DNA from: Lumnitzera littorea
Taxonomy: Eukaryota > Streptophyta > Magnoliopsida > Myrtales > Combretaceae
Length of the DNA stretch: 64,000 bases
Direction: 5' to 3'
Assembly: GCA_024138015.1 (NCBI GenBank)
Contig: JAMXBB010000002.1
Span: 55,535,089 to 55,599,088 of the forward strand
Within the stretch, counting starts at the first letter, position 1. Each line of letters opens with the position of its first letter. Shown in pieces: positions 48,122 through 60,589 of this stretch. The position numbers and the translations under genes were made by a program. The notes below the pieces were generated by a model. That model worked only from the letters and a program-made list of their open reading frames with translations, had not been told where the DNA came from and searched no databases.

Positions 48122-49332
48122 ATGTTAGGTACATCTCAACATAATGGTGTAGTAGAAAGGTAAAATAAAACATGAATTGATATGATTAAGAGCATGATGA
48201 ATAATTCCCTATTGCCCAAATTATTGTAGTTGTATGCACTTAACACTATAGATATATCTATCGAATAGGATTCCTAGCAAGGAAATTCCTAAGAATTCTC
48301 TTAGGTTATGTAATATAAGGAAACTTGGTTCAAGAAAATTGCATGCTTGGGATTGTCAAGTAGAAGCATGAGTGTATAATCTATGAAAAGAAAATGGATT
48401 CTCAAACTATTAATGATTACTTTTATTGATTATTTAAAGAAATTCAAAGGGTATATATTTTATTATCCAAATCAAAGTTGTAGAATTATTAAAACAAGCA
48501 ACATAAAATTTAGTAAGAATGGAAAGGTTAGTGGGAGTACTAACAAATAGATGGTAGAAGTGACATAAGGGTTGATGTTCCATTATTCATAAACATTCTT
48601 ACATCTATGATTACTATCAATACTATTTTTACATTGCAAGAACAAAATAATAATGAGCGATATTTGAATAAGGAAGTACTTTACAAAGCATCTAACTTAC
48701 CTTGAGTTAATAAGAATGAGCCATGTAGAATAACTTAAATTAAGTTGTGAGGATAGGAAGACTGGCTATTTTTAATGATTATATGGCCTATTTACAAGAT
48801 TTATATTTTGATTGTGGCATTGATAAAGATCTTGTTTCATTTTCACAAGTTATTAAAAGTAATTATCGCTTTGGTGGCTCATTATGATTTAAAGTTACAC
48901 CAAACAAATGTGAAAACAACCTTTTTTTATAGAGATCTTGAGGAAGAAGTCAATGACCAATAGGAAGGTTTCTCAATTGAAGAATAGGAAGATAAGGTTT
49001 CTTAATTGTTGGCAAAAGTATATTAAGTTCAATGATACCATTACATCTTTTAGTTTTTAAAAGAACATTATTGACAAGTGTTTTGCCGAAAGATCAATGA
49101 GAGTCTATTGATAATTTTTTAGTCCTATATATTGATGATATCTTACTTATTGTTAATGATTTGAACATATTGTGTGAGACTAAAGGTTTTCTCTCTAAAA
49201 ATTTTGAAATGAAAGATATAAGAGATACATCTTATATCATAGAAACAGAAATGTTCCATCACAGATTACAAAAGTTATTAGAATTTTCTTGAAAAGTATA
49301 TTTCAAAAGAAAAAAAATATATAGAGATTCAT

Positions 49333-49337
<5 letters not shown>

Positions 49338-49367
<30 letters not shown>
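49338..49367. repeat. (AT)n microsatellite within copia relic
   Basis: About 30 bp of AT repeats in the pol region after the YIDD box, a slippage expansion after the element died. Confidence 0.9.
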
Positions 49368-49368
<1 letters not shown>

Positions 49369-50489
49369 AAGTGGAATTGTTCCATCAAAATAAGATAAAT
49401 TTAGTTTCATATAATGTCCATATAGTATAATAGAACGTATGGCAATGAAATTGATTCCATATGTTTCTACTATAGGTAGTCTAATGTAAGTTCGAACTTG
49501 TGTAAAAGGTAAGCATTAGTTTTTCCATTAAGATTTCAGATAGATATCAAAGTAATCTTGGCATCGATCATTAAAAACTACAAAGCAAGTGTTGAGGACT
49601 TATGTAGAATAAAGAATTGCATGCTCATATATAAGAATCTAATTCACTTGAAGTGATCAAATACACAAATTTAGATTTTATCCAATGCCTTAATAGTAGA
49701 AAATTCACTTTCATTTACCTATTTCCTTTATCTGAAGAAGTAATTCCATAGAAAAGTGCTAGATAGCTCGTAGTAGCTTCATCCATAATGAAGAAATATT
49801 TTTAGCATATTCAAAGCTGTTATTCATGCATTATGATTGCAAAGTTTTATTTTAAGATTTAGGTTGTCGATATTATTGCTAAAAATTTATTTTGGCAATT
49901 TTGCAGCAATTTTCTTCCCTAAAAATGTGAAAAAAAAAACACAAACAAATACTCACGAGGTACCAAATGTATAAATTAGAATATTTTTCATTAAGGAGAA
50001 CATTTAGAGACAAATATTTTATATTCAATATTATAGAATTGATCTAATAATAGCAAATTCTTTAATGAAATATTTACAACTAAAGATATTTAAAGTGTAC
50101 ATATAAATTATAAGCATTGGTCGTAAAGATGAATGATATTTCATGGTGATTTTATTTTTGACACTTTGAGCTCAATAATAGGTTTTTGACTCATTGATAA
50201 TTTTTGTCAATTATAATAATGTACACATAATGTTTGTCTTACTATTATAAGAAAATATTCAACGGAATTTATGTGGACAATAATGAATTTACATCACTTC
50301 ATAGAACTATTTTCAATAAGTTGCAAATATAATAATATATAGAAGGGAAAATGTTGACGAAATAGTATATGGCCACAACAACTCACATTTAGCAAAGCAT
50401 TGAAATAGATATTTAAGTTGAATAAACAGTTTAGTTTAATTATGCATGTTTATATTAAGTGTTAATATTGTATGATTATTATCAGGCCT

Positions 50490-51490
50490 AAGGAGACTAA
50501 TAGAAATATTTTAAATAATGTGGCCTAATAATGAGAAGGTATCTCTACAAATTATGGTTAGTTAATTAACTACCTAATTTATAGAATTGCTTATGAAATG
50601 GCAACCTTTATGGAATAATTGTAACTACTTAAATGTAAAGGGAAAGTATAAAAAAATTCTTAACTTTTATCTCTTTTTTTATTTTAATCCTTAATATTTC
50701 AAAAGTTTCATTCTAGTCTTCAATGTTTTGAACTTTTATCAAATAAGTCATTTTGTCAAGTTCCATTAGGTTTTCCATTACTATAGACATGTGGCATCAC
50801 AACATTGGTCCACGTGTAATTTTCTAAATAATAAATACTTGAAAAAAGAATAAAAATATATAAAATAGATTACAAAAGTAGAAAAATGAAAAAGAACCTA
50901 CAAAACTAAAAACTATATGTATAAATACTTATATAAATATTTATATTAATAATATATTAATAAAATTTTAAAAAATAAAAAGATGAAAAATTTAAGAAAA
51001 TTGAATTCCAACCACCTAAGAACAAGGGTAACCAGTGATTACTAAAAAGGGTTGTGATTACATGAAATTGGTGATTCTAATTTCAAGGAGAAATTCAATT
51101 GTATATTTGAGAAGATGAAATTGCAATTACTTTTCCCCTCATTAATTAAAATTATTTATTTAACCTTTAACTCAATTATGACATTCAATAATTTATGATA
51201 CTTTTAACCAATTCTACTCTATATATATTCCATTCTATTTCATTGTGGATATATCTAAATATAGCAATCGATTTATAATTCCATCTTATTTTTATTTCAA
51301 TCCATTTCATTCCAAATCATTTCCTTATATCAAACATGATATAAAAGAATTTCATCATTCTCTATTATGATTAAGAGATAGATTTATTTTTTGCTCCAAA
51401 TATATTTTCTTGTGAATTTTTTTTTTATTCAAGATCTAATATTTATGATTTACTATGTCAAGCTTATTTTACAAGGTCTTCATATTTAAG
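50490..51490 (+). repeat. Direct repeat copy 2, candidate copia 3' LTR, interrupted
   Basis: 50490-50638 and about 51340-51490 align with the two halves of 42535-43030. The middle (50639-51339) is extra. It begins about 350 bp after the end of the polyprotein, the expected place for a 3' LTR. Confidence 0.45.
50639..51339. mobile_element. Insert within repeat copy 2, MITE-like
   Basis: Starts GGGAAAGTATAAAAAAATTC, followed by ATTTTAATCC and ATTCTAGTC words typical of plant MITE ends. The right part contains CCATTTCATTCCAAATCATTTCC, seen in Tourist-type MITEs. No single pair of inverted ends explains all of it, so two nested elements are possible. Target duplication not identified. Confidence 0.35.
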
Positions 51491-52509
51491 AAAAATACAT
51501 CAATAAAACCTCTTGAACTTGGTTTATTATTTAATTAAGCTCTTTAACTAAAATTGTGTGCAATTTAGTAAGTCTTTGATCTTTTTGATGGTTTATACTC
51601 TAGATGAACCTTGATATCATATAAGAAATATTTAATTAAGCTCTAACTAGGGGTTTTTTTTTTTTTTTTTAATTTCTATGGACCAATTGTCTAGAAGTGG
51701 AGCTTAATTTAAGATATTGTTGTCAAAATTTTCAATGTTATAAACATCTTTTTTTTTTTTTTAATATTTCCTTCTTTAAGAGCTTATTTAAGCATACATG
51801 ATGATACACGGATTTACTTACAAGAAATTGAAGTTAATTAGGGACTTCATTGTATATTGGACAAACTTACGTAATCGTATTTATATATTAAGCCTCCAAT
51901 ATATTGCCTAGTCCCTAGACCTAGCTAGCTTCAGTTACCAATCACATTAGTGATATTTAAGAAGTTCGCTTTACCTTTTCCCAAAATAAGCAAATCTAAC
52001 ATTATCATAGTTCACGTGCATCTGGTACTTTTTGTTTACATGATTACATTTATTTCCGCAGTTGGCTCAGACAGCGTATTGTAATACTGACCCCAAATTT
52101 TCAGTATTATCCTGTCCAGTCCAGTCAATGAATTTCACAAAACAGAAGAACAAAAGAGACAAGTTGATTCATTTTCTCAGTACAAAGAAAGAAGAACGTG
52201 ACCCCATCTGTCAATTGGATTAAACTACATGACATATCTTTTTCCATTAATATCTATTAGGAGAACACGATCCTGTTTTTCAAAATAAAATTCTATACAT
52301 TTTTATATTTGTAAGGAAACTATTACTATCCACTATTAACTCATCTATATCCTATGCAATTTTTTCTTAAAAATACATAGAATGAAGTTGAATAGTTACT
52401 TTTAGTTTAATAATATAGATAACATTACATGTCTATATAACGATTCAGTGGCCATAAGAGTTTGTTTATAAAAGATATTTGGCAAATACTCCCACACCAA
52501 GTACCCCAT
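51491..52509. other. No gene recognised; poly(T) runs
   Basis: AT-rich DNA with T runs at 51653-51671 and 51750-51763. The words AATAAAACCTCTTGAACTTGG near 51503 and AATTAAGCTC repeats suggest another decayed MITE. 51880-52260 is ordinary non-coding DNA. Confidence 0.35.
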
Positions 52510-52995
52510 ATAAATTTTATTAATATTTGATTGTTAAGATTTGATAGGATAAAAAAAAACTTAATAATACTAGTATAGAGAATATGAGATTATACAATAT
52601 TATTGTACTATATTTGATTTATATCTAGTAAAAATTTTTATTATATTCAATAAAAATTTTTACTGTATCCCTTATTTGATATGTATAAGCACTAGACTCA
52701 ATATTGCTTTTTAATATTTATATTATCAATATTATCTAATATTTATTTAATAATATTTTTATATTATTTAAAAAGTATAAAATTTCAATATTATTAAATA
52801 TTTATGCTCTCAATAATGTCTAATATTTATATAAATACATATATATCCTCAATACTTGTGTTTCTTATTCAATGAAATCAACTTTTGTATCATATTGTAA
52901 ATGAAATAAATTTTAAATATTTTATTCAATCCCTCATATCTTTTTATATGAAGTAATCAAACTTAAATTATAAACTAAATATTGAACAAACTATT
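52510..52995. repeat. Very AT-rich repeat, related to 33341-33730
   Basis: Runs of AATATTTATATTATTAA-type sequence with TTTGATTGTTAAGATTTGATAGG at its left edge, matching the inverted right edge of 33341-33730. Likely a shared AT-rich transposon family in opposite orientations. Confidence 0.3.
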
Positions 52996-53121
52996 TTATC
53001 CAGTCCAATCTCATAAATTTTGTACAATTAAACGATACCTTATAATCACTTGCACCTTTAATGCTTAACTTGCAAAAGTTGCTTATGGAGGCATCGATGC
53101 TTCCAATCTTAGTACGAATAG

Positions 53122-53122
<1 letters not shown>

Positions 53123-53159
<37 letters not shown>
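53123..53159. repeat. (TC)n microsatellite
   Basis: About 37 bp of TC repeats. Small frames crossing it on both strands (Ser-Leu or Arg-Glu runs) are artefacts. Confidence 0.95.
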
Positions 53160-53161
<2 letters not shown>

Positions 53162-53800
53162 TTTGTCTAACATTATTACACTTAAGAATTTGGCCACTGG
53201 TCAAAACTCCTTCCAATATTCCTCTTTTTTTTTTTTACCTTTTTAACTTTAAAGAAATAAAACATTATCATTATAAATAAAATATTACTATTATGACATG
53301 TAATAATAAAACAATTCTTCACATTCAATAATTTTCAAGATATATTTTATGTATTGATTTGAAAAGTAATAATGATATTGGACCACAAAAAATTTTACAA
53401 TTTGCTATGTGACTTTGGTGAAATATTACTTTATAAAGTGAAGAGCTCTTTAAAATTTTAAATTGGTACCTTAAAACTATTTGGATTAAGGGAACGAATG
53501 AGGAAGGGAGGGAAGGCTAAAAAATTAAGGTGCTTTCCATTGTTTGATAAAGGAAGAAAAGGAAGAAGGAATGGATTTAGAAGGGAATTGTTTCCCTTAG
53601 ACCCACCAAAAGTTATCCTTCTAAATTAGAGAAAATGGGAGAGAGTTACTTTAAGATTTCATCATTACTATCTTGCTCTAAAGAGGTGAAGTCACAATAG
53701 TCCCGCTATATAACCCATCATAGGATAGAAACTAACTTTACAGTTATTATTATAGACCTAATTCACATCAAATGAACCTAACTTAACCACCTTAAAGCAT
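53160..53800. other. No gene; MITE-like words
   Basis: 53460-53640 contains TTTGGATTAAGGGAACGAATG and purine-rich GGAAGGGAGGGAAGG, resembling the ends of Tourist-type MITEs; a matching inverted end was not found. Confidence 0.3.
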
Positions 53801-56800
53801 CCGGTTTCTTACCTACATATTATAAATTTGTGGTGTAATATTTTAAAAATATTCTTAAAACTCAATTTTGTAACGGAAGTTTTTCAAAAGAATTGGGTTT
53901 AGATAGTAGTACAGTAAAATATTTAAAGGTTACAAGTATCAATGCAATTATATTTGTAAGAGAAATAGTAAAAAGTCCAAGAAGTAAGTTATAAAAGCCA
54001 CAAGTTTACAAGACTTAATAACCATATTAATAGTGGAAAACTAATGAGCTAATAAGAATACCCTAGTAGTTTTCTTTAAAAGTTAGTAAAGTTGATGTTT
54101 AGGACATAATTTAGCCAATCTTTCATAATCCGCAGTACCCAATCTTGCATTTAATATGTTGGATTAGATGGCATGCTTATAAGTCTACTTTGAACCTGTA
54201 AGCCCACTATAAGAGACTAAGTGATAACTTGTTTAATAAAGAAAATGGAAACAGTAATAAACTTTTAGCACATCGCTAACAAAGTTTTCAACCAAGTTAA
54301 TTATGTGCAATGCATTAATAAGCAAATGTCATCGTACGATGTTATTCAGTCTATCGTGAAATTAGAGAAATTACACCCATTCTAATATGAGTTAAGAAGT
54401 TTAACATCATTCACTAGAGACTCGAAATCAAACTAGGACTTGTACAATAGAGAATACTCTCCACCCAAAACTCTTTTCAAACCATAACCTCCAACCTTAC
54501 CATAACCTCCTTTTTTGTTACTTAGATCGACTACAGGTAGGGAAATAATCATTTTAACTATCCTTATGGAAAGGATTCGTATTTGGACCGATAATCCTAA
54601 TCATTACCTCCAATGAGTTATGATGCATGTTAAGTTAAAGGTTAGCTCGAGTTTGTACTAATTCAATTTTGGGGCAATCAATCCGTTCAAACAATCTAAA
54701 TAAGACAAAATACATAAACAACCACATCTTGGAGCTCAGTTCCCATAACATCAACAAAGCAATACATAATCATATGCATAACATACGTACAAGCAACTAC
54801 ACTACAATCACAATCCAAAATCATACCAAAACCTCAAAGTACTTCAAAATATTACAAAGCATTAATCCTACTTACCTAGATATTGATGCTTGTTCCTTTC
54901 GTGTATCGCTCTCATCTTTCTCTATTATCCTTAAAATTTAATGTAATCTCTTCAGTTTTTATTCAATATATAACATAAGAGTTCATTCTTACAATTGAGT
55001 ATCCTCCTCAATTAAGTTAAGTGAGTTTTCCAAGGATTTTTGTTAGGTTTTAGTTAAGTAGTGTAAGTTCTAACTTGACATTTTAGCATAGGTTGTTACT
55101 CAGTAATTTCTAACCCAAGTTTTAACTATAGTAAATTCTTAGAAGTTGTAAGCAAGTGACTTCCTAATTTACTTATTGGCTTTAAATGATCTAATATCCA
55201 ATTCCAATCATCTTCTAACCAAACTCTTAGCTACTTCTATATTTAACTTTTTCCATCAAATTACTTTTTGATTGAGTTTCTAACTTAAATTCTGACCTGG
55301 CATTCTACTATAAGTTATTATCTAAGAATATTCTGGCTCTGATAAGGGTTGGAGCCAAATATAAATCACTTTTTGACCTAGATCAAATTTTAGTATATTT
55401 AAACTATTCAATACCAAATTACATTCTGACTTATTTTCTAATATAGTTTCTAGCCCTACTGCTGCTACTATTGCTGCTGCTGTTACTACATCTTACTACT
55501 TCACTCTAACTTCTCTTAAGTTCCAAGACTTTAATACCTTGAATAAATAGTAAATATCAACTAAGTACTACAACCATTTTCACCCCTTTTCCTATTATAC
55601 TATCCACTAAGTTACAATTGTATAGAAACTTAAAAAATTGCCCTTAAACCACCAAGTCCTCACTTACCCTTTGAAAATCATCATTCCTAAACTTATAAGA
55701 AACTACTTTCAACTACTACATGTGGCTAAATATAAGTTGTACCATTTTATAAGGAATTCATCAAGCTCTTTAATGAAATAACATTTCTAGTGTACCATTT
55801 ATGTGAAAATGAAAATTTTCTAAAAATCCATTGACTCAATTTAAAAAATCTAACCATATAACCTCAAAATCTAACATTCTAGGAGTATATCCATAAAATT
55901 TTAAGTCGAAACTACAATAATTCATTTTTCAAAAACCTAATAAAAAAATCCACGTGTAAGAAGTTTTTCTTAAAAATCCTATATTAGTAATCAAAATTTT
56001 AAAAATTTAATTTAAATTTTGAATTTCTCATGCAAAAATACTTAGGAATACTTAATTTCAAAATTTTTTGAATTCGTTTAATGTTTTTCTCAAAATTTAG
56101 TTAAAATTGAAAAAATTAGCAACTTACCAGATTTCGATCTTTTGACCACTATAAGGGAGAGAGAGCTTGTCGGTTGACCCAAGTAGCACCTCTTTATTCA
56201 AGTGGTGGTCTGTTCTCACTTCTAAATAATCGTTTTCTATGGGAACTTACTAAACCCCTGTTTTGTAAACTTATTTTCCAAATTTTCTTCCCTTACTATT
56301 TCTCTCTATTTTTCTTTTCCTAGAATTTTCTAAAGTTCCATTTTAGCAAAACCTCCTTTAAGTACAATAAATTGCTTTTTATCATAAGGTTTAAGGTTGC
56401 TTTGAATTTTTGACCCCTTGTTAAACACATATTAATCACATGGTTATGTGTCCAAAAATTTGTTTTCCCATCTTCATGCTTTCTCCATCCTTGCCATGCT
56501 TAATAAGATGATTCATGATGTCTCGGTAATTTTTAATAAATTTTTTTATATTTTCTTTATTTATTTAGTAATATTTATGCATTTTCGAATATTTTTGACA
56601 ATTATAGGTACTTATATTTACATATTAATTATACTATAAATTATACTCGATGTATACACATGTTTTTTATATATTATATACAATATTAATTATATTACTC
56701 CTATAATTTATTTTTAAATGTTTATTAATTTTTGAAACTTATTTCGCTCGTTATCGATAATTAAATAATAATATAGTAAATTTTAATCATTTTACCTATA

Positions 56801-56880
56801 TTTTATATTCTAAGCTTACAGAACTCCTCCACTAGTATTGCGAAGCGATCATTCTAAATTTTTTAAACTAATTACCAAAC
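53801..56880 (-). repeat. Long LTR-like non-coding region
   Basis: No coding. On the minus strand the words AAGGTAAGTAGG, CTAGTGGAGGAGTTCTGTAAGC (near 56816-56837) and long C/T-poor tracts resemble the very long LTRs of Tekay/Del-type gypsy elements and the region 10900-13600. No partner LTR or primer site was found. The 90-codon plus frame at 54669-54941 is Asn/Ile/His-rich composition and is not called. Confidence 0.3.
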
Positions 56881-57509
56881 CTAGTCATACAAGTACAAAC
56901 AAGTACAAAGAGTACAATTACCCTCATAATAAAAATATATGTTAAAATTAGAAAGACTTTTTGATATTTTGATAAGATAAAAAAGATTATTATTAATTAT
57001 TTCTCTACTTTCTTTCCCTTCTTAATCAAATAAAAAAATTTATATTTTTTCTCATCACTTTTTTTCACTAATTTTTTCTTCTTACTTTTAATCTGTTATG
57101 ATTATTTTCCTCTTCCCAAATATAGGGTTGATATCTACTTAAGATACTCTCATTTCTATAAGCTCCGCTTTCAAGTTGGTCCTGTCAATCAATCTGTCAA
57201 TCAATCTGTCGACCATAGAGTGCATGGTGCATTTTATCTAGATAAGATTTTTCTTTTTTCTTGACCTTTTAGAGTCCAATAATTGTACGAAAAGGATAGC
57301 AAGTTCCGTTATTTTTTTTCTTCCCATTAAAAGCGCGTTGCAAGAGTTCCCTATTTCAAGAGAGAAAATTAAATTGCAATATATGTAAAAACACTGCTGA
57401 TTTTAGGGTCCAGTCACCCGCGTTTACATTAATTATTACATTAAATGCAAGACACTAATCACATCAAACAGTAATTTGCGCAGAGAATTAGTTCCGTGTG
57501 AAAGTAGCA
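56881..57509. other. Intergenic DNA downstream of the JOX-like gene
   Basis: AT-rich, with a tandem pair of CAATCAATCTGTC near 57188-57210. No gene. Confidence 0.5.
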
Positions 57510-57515
57510 TTTATT
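57510..57515 (-). terminator. Candidate polyadenylation signal AATAAA
   Basis: Minus-strand AATAAA, about 125 bases after the stop codon of the JOX-like gene. It is the nearest canonical hexamer seen; plant signals are loose, so the cleavage site is uncertain. Confidence 0.4.
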
Positions 57516-57639
57516 ATTGCAGTAGATGATGGATACAGCAGAGACAGGGAAAGCTAACGGATTTCATAACTTATAGGTACCCTAATTAATGGCATATATC
57601 TTCACTTTAATTGGCAAATTTTTTTTTTCCATAAATTAA

Positions 57640-60589
57640 TTATGGGGATTTCAGAGAATCTACTTGTGCTTTTCCACGGGGACCTTTTGCTCTGATGTAC
57701 ATCCGATATTCATCATATGTCATGGCAGGGTAAAGTGCAGGTGTTTCCTCTGTGACCAGCTCCATGGCCGGCTGGATAGGGATGTCTCCTTTGGGATTGT
57801 AGAAGAAAGCCAATGAAACCCTCTCTTTTCCTGAGTTCACAATCACTCTGTGTTCGACGCTTTTGTAGTTTGCATTGCTCAGCACCTGATGAAATTACCG
57901 TACATGGCGGTATCAGGAACTTTATCACGTTACGTCATATAAACAAACAAAATATATAATATGATATAATTTATTAAAAATAAATGTAAGAATTTTATGA
58001 AACGCAAATTTCACCTTAGAGGCTACTTTGTTAGTGCCTATGACTATGAAAAGATGATTTTTTAGATTAGAAATAGCAACGAACGAACGGTATTCAAAAC
58101 TTAAAATCAAAATATATTATTATATTATTTTATTTATGGATAACTTGATTAGCCTAAACTTATATTATAAAAATTACACGGTATTTGGATGAATAAAAAT
58201 TAACAATGAAAAAGAATAAATTAGATGAAAACAAATGGAATTATTTCCATTCTCCTCCCACTTCTTTTTCCCCCTCTTGACAGAAGAAATGAACGGAAAG
58301 TTCGCTGAATTTACAAAATTACCTTAACCTAACATTTCCTTTATATGTCTTGAAGGAGAATTTAAACTAGTTATTATTTTGTTTCTCTTTTTATTCATTT
58401 TCCTTACATTAATTAAATGTGGAAAAAAGTAAATATTTCCACTTATTACCTTCCCGTTCCATTTATTGTATGCCAAAAGAGCAAAAGGAATACTTTTTCA
58501 TTTTCCTTTCGTTTCCCCAACCCACCCCCACCCCACAAAGATTTCCTTCCATTGCGAGAGATAGGGTTAACTTTTATAGTACTTGGGATGGCCACATGGG
58601 ATTCTAATACCCCGTATTACATGCCTCTACAGATAGTTGGATATAGAATATAAGCAGTGCTAGGACATAACTGTTTCAATTGTACTTTTATCTCTTGTCT
58701 GTTTTATTATTATTATTATTATTATTAATAACAAAAAAACTTGTCTGTGGACCTTTAACTTTTCAAGAGGTTTCCAGCTTTTAAGATTGATCACGGTAAT
58801 GTGGGGTGAGAGAGAGAGTGAGAGCAACCTGCATTTGATCGCCAATATTGACGATAAAAGCATTGGGAACAGGCTTGACAGTGACCCACTGATCACCTCT
58901 TCGGACTTGGAGACCGGGCACATTTTCATCAGGAAGGAGAAGGGTCATGCCGCCAGGATCTGAATGAGGGGAAAGTCCGAGAGTAAGGTCCGGCTGGGGA
59001 CACTTCGGATAGAAGTTGACCCGTAGGCATGCACCCACGTTGTCCTCTCCTCCAAAGGCTTTCAGTAGGTAGTCTTCCTCTAATCCCAGTTTTATCGACA
59101 GTATCTTCGTTAACTTCCCACATAATTCCCCCACCTGCTTCCCATACTCTGCTATCTCATCCCTGCATGCTTATGTATGTAATTCCATAGGTTATTATGT
59201 AAATTTCCGGAGTAATTTTATTTGTCTTTTCTTTCAATTTCTGAAATTATATAATTTGAAATAATAATTGCTTGTTTATATGTTTGTTGGAGAAAAGGTA
59301 ATGAGCTTAAATTAATGAAATATTCTAGAAACACATACTCTAGAAAGATTATTTTTCTCATTCTTTACGTGTGAACACAACATCTGTGGAAACTTCAAAT
59401 ACAATAAATTAATGAAATTGCAACTTGCAAGTTACAGTATTCTCATCATCTTATTGTAGGAGATGCATTTAAAAAAACCAAAAAAAAAAAAAAAACAAAG
59501 AAACACTCCAATTAGATAAAATCGGCATATAACAATCTCCCGCACTTCAGGAGTACATCAATTTTAGTGCTCGAATACCGATTAAGATCACTAAGATTCG
59601 AATCAGCCAATATTATCGTTCCGTTTTTTCTTTTTTGGATAAAGAGGTTATTTTTATTGATGCAAATATTTGCATAAATCCGTGATTATATTATATTATT
59701 TTGTGGCGATCTAAGATTAATGATTAAAATAGACATAAAATATACTAAATAAGTTATAAAGATTTAACAATTTTGTGATATTTGTTTATAAATTTTCAAA
59801 AATTATGAAAAATGAAATCTCATGATATATTTTACAATTTCACATTAAATAAATGGTGCATAATCATAGATCCGAGTAGTACGGGTATCTAGCAAGTGGA
59901 GGGCCCATAGTGCTAAAAAAGAACACGTGAATCACATTAATATATATAATGTTTATACGGAGAGACACATGGAATTGCGTGTTTCGACTGATCGGCAGAG
60001 ATAAGAAGCAAGCAAGGACAAAAAGTAGTAAGGTGGAAGAAGAGAAGGATAACCTGCATGTTAGTGGGAGTGCCGGCCACTTGTTCGAGTCCCTAAGTGA
60101 CATGGGGAGGTAATGGAGGTAATAATAGTCACTCCAATCCAGAACAGCTCCTTTCTCCACCCCTAACCTACTCCCATACCCTTCATAAGTACATGGCGAA
60201 TTCGCATACTCCTGCTTCACTTCTAGGGGAAGATAGAAGAATTCTCTCCAAGTCTCCCTCATCTTCCTCATTAATTCATGGCTAACCCCATGGTTCACGA
60301 CTTGCATGAACCCCCACTCCCTACATGCTTCCGACACCCAAGTCAGCGTCTTCTCGCGCTGGCTCGGGTCGTCGTTGGAAGACAGTATGTACTGAAGATC
60401 GATGATGGGAATATTAACATCATCGTCGTTGCTTAGGTTATTCTTATCGTTGACTTTATTGTCACTGAACAAAGGCCTGTCGGATATTGGCCTCACATAC
60501 CGCTCAGGGATTCTGTTGATGCCACTTTCCGACAGGGATTGAACCCTAACAACAGGTTCAGGCCAACTTTGTAACTGAAAGCAATTCAT
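57640..60589 (-). CDS. JOX: Jasmonate-induced oxygenase-like 2OG/Fe(II) dioxygenase (3 exons)
   Basis: Exons on the minus strand: 60589-60054, 59162-58829, 57885-57640. Introns are GT-AG (donors CAG|GTTATC and CAG|GTTGCT; acceptors GCATGCAG and TTCATCAG). The product is 371 residues, the usual family length. The N-terminal dioxygenase domain starts at about residue 59 (NIPIIDL), followed by GSRLGVEKGAVLDWSDYY (139-156). The catalytic jelly roll holds the iron triad H245, D247 (HSD) and H302, and the 2-oxoglutarate motif R312-x-S314. R226, F317 and R351 are placed where the Arabidopsis JOX2 structure, as I recall it, contacts jasmonate. The start is the ATG at 60589; no in-frame ATG lies upstream. 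The family hydroxylates jasmonic acid to 12-OH-JA in the cytosol, lowering JA-Ile and defence output. No damage is seen. A gibberellin or flavonoid dioxygenase is less likely because the WPEP, RVQSL and YYLHYLP signatures favour JOX. Confidence 0.9.
57886..58828 (-). other. Intron 2 of the JOX-like gene
   Basis: 943 bp, GT-AG, phase 0. It contains a MITE-like stretch (about 58175-58510) with GGTATTTGGATGAATAAAAA and CATTCTCCTCCCA words, an (ATT)n run at 58706-58729 and a CT-rich tract just after the donor. The 78-codon frames at 58417-58653 lie in the intron and are not genes. Confidence 0.8.
59163..60053 (-). other. Intron 1 of the JOX-like gene
   Basis: 891 bp, GT-AG, interrupting the codon for R179 after its second base. 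AT-rich, with a poly(A) run at about 59480-59495. A palindromic CACGTG lies at 59924-59929. Confidence 0.85.
59924..59929. promoter_or_regulatory. G-box CACGTG in intron 1
   Basis: Perfect G-box, the site bound by MYC2-type bHLH factors that activate JOX genes in jasmonate feedback. It sits inside the first intron, so a role is only possible; chance occurrence of a 6-mer cannot be excluded. Confidence 0.3.

Larger units (their letters stand above)
45580..50130 (+). pseudogene. Decayed Ty1/copia polyprotein (gag-INT-RT-RNase H)
   Basis: Plus-strand frames give the copia order. Gag: SLGVIYFKFIAF near 45675 and EETRLK, resuming at 46158. Integrase: NGATRSALLLEII (46990), DRKVKLIRYDIGDEYCGN (about 47190-47240), QYIMLG, then TSQHNGVVER and MIKSMMNNS (48130-48210). 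Reverse transcriptase: ALVAHYDLKLHQTNVKTTFF (48867-48926), IKFND, and the active-site box YIDD at 49128-49139, followed by FLSKNFEMKD. RNase H end: STIGSLM, SNLGIDH, LVVASSIM (near 49770), IANSLMKYLQLKIFK (50047-50093). Integrase before pol is diagnostic of Ty1/copia. Dozens of stops and frameshifts make it non-functional. Two hAT-type elements are inserted in it. Confidence 0.85.

Noticed and set aside
45580..50130. Endogenous pararetrovirus
   Set aside because: Integrase precedes reverse transcriptase and the motifs are Ty1/copia; no movement protein or coat motifs of caulimoviruses are seen.
52991..53246. Frames on both strands crossing the (TC)n repeat
   Set aside because: Arg-Glu and Ser-Leu runs of the microsatellite.
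58417..58653. Frames of 78 and 62 codons on the plus strand
   Set aside because: They lie in intron 2, antisense to the gene, with no motif.
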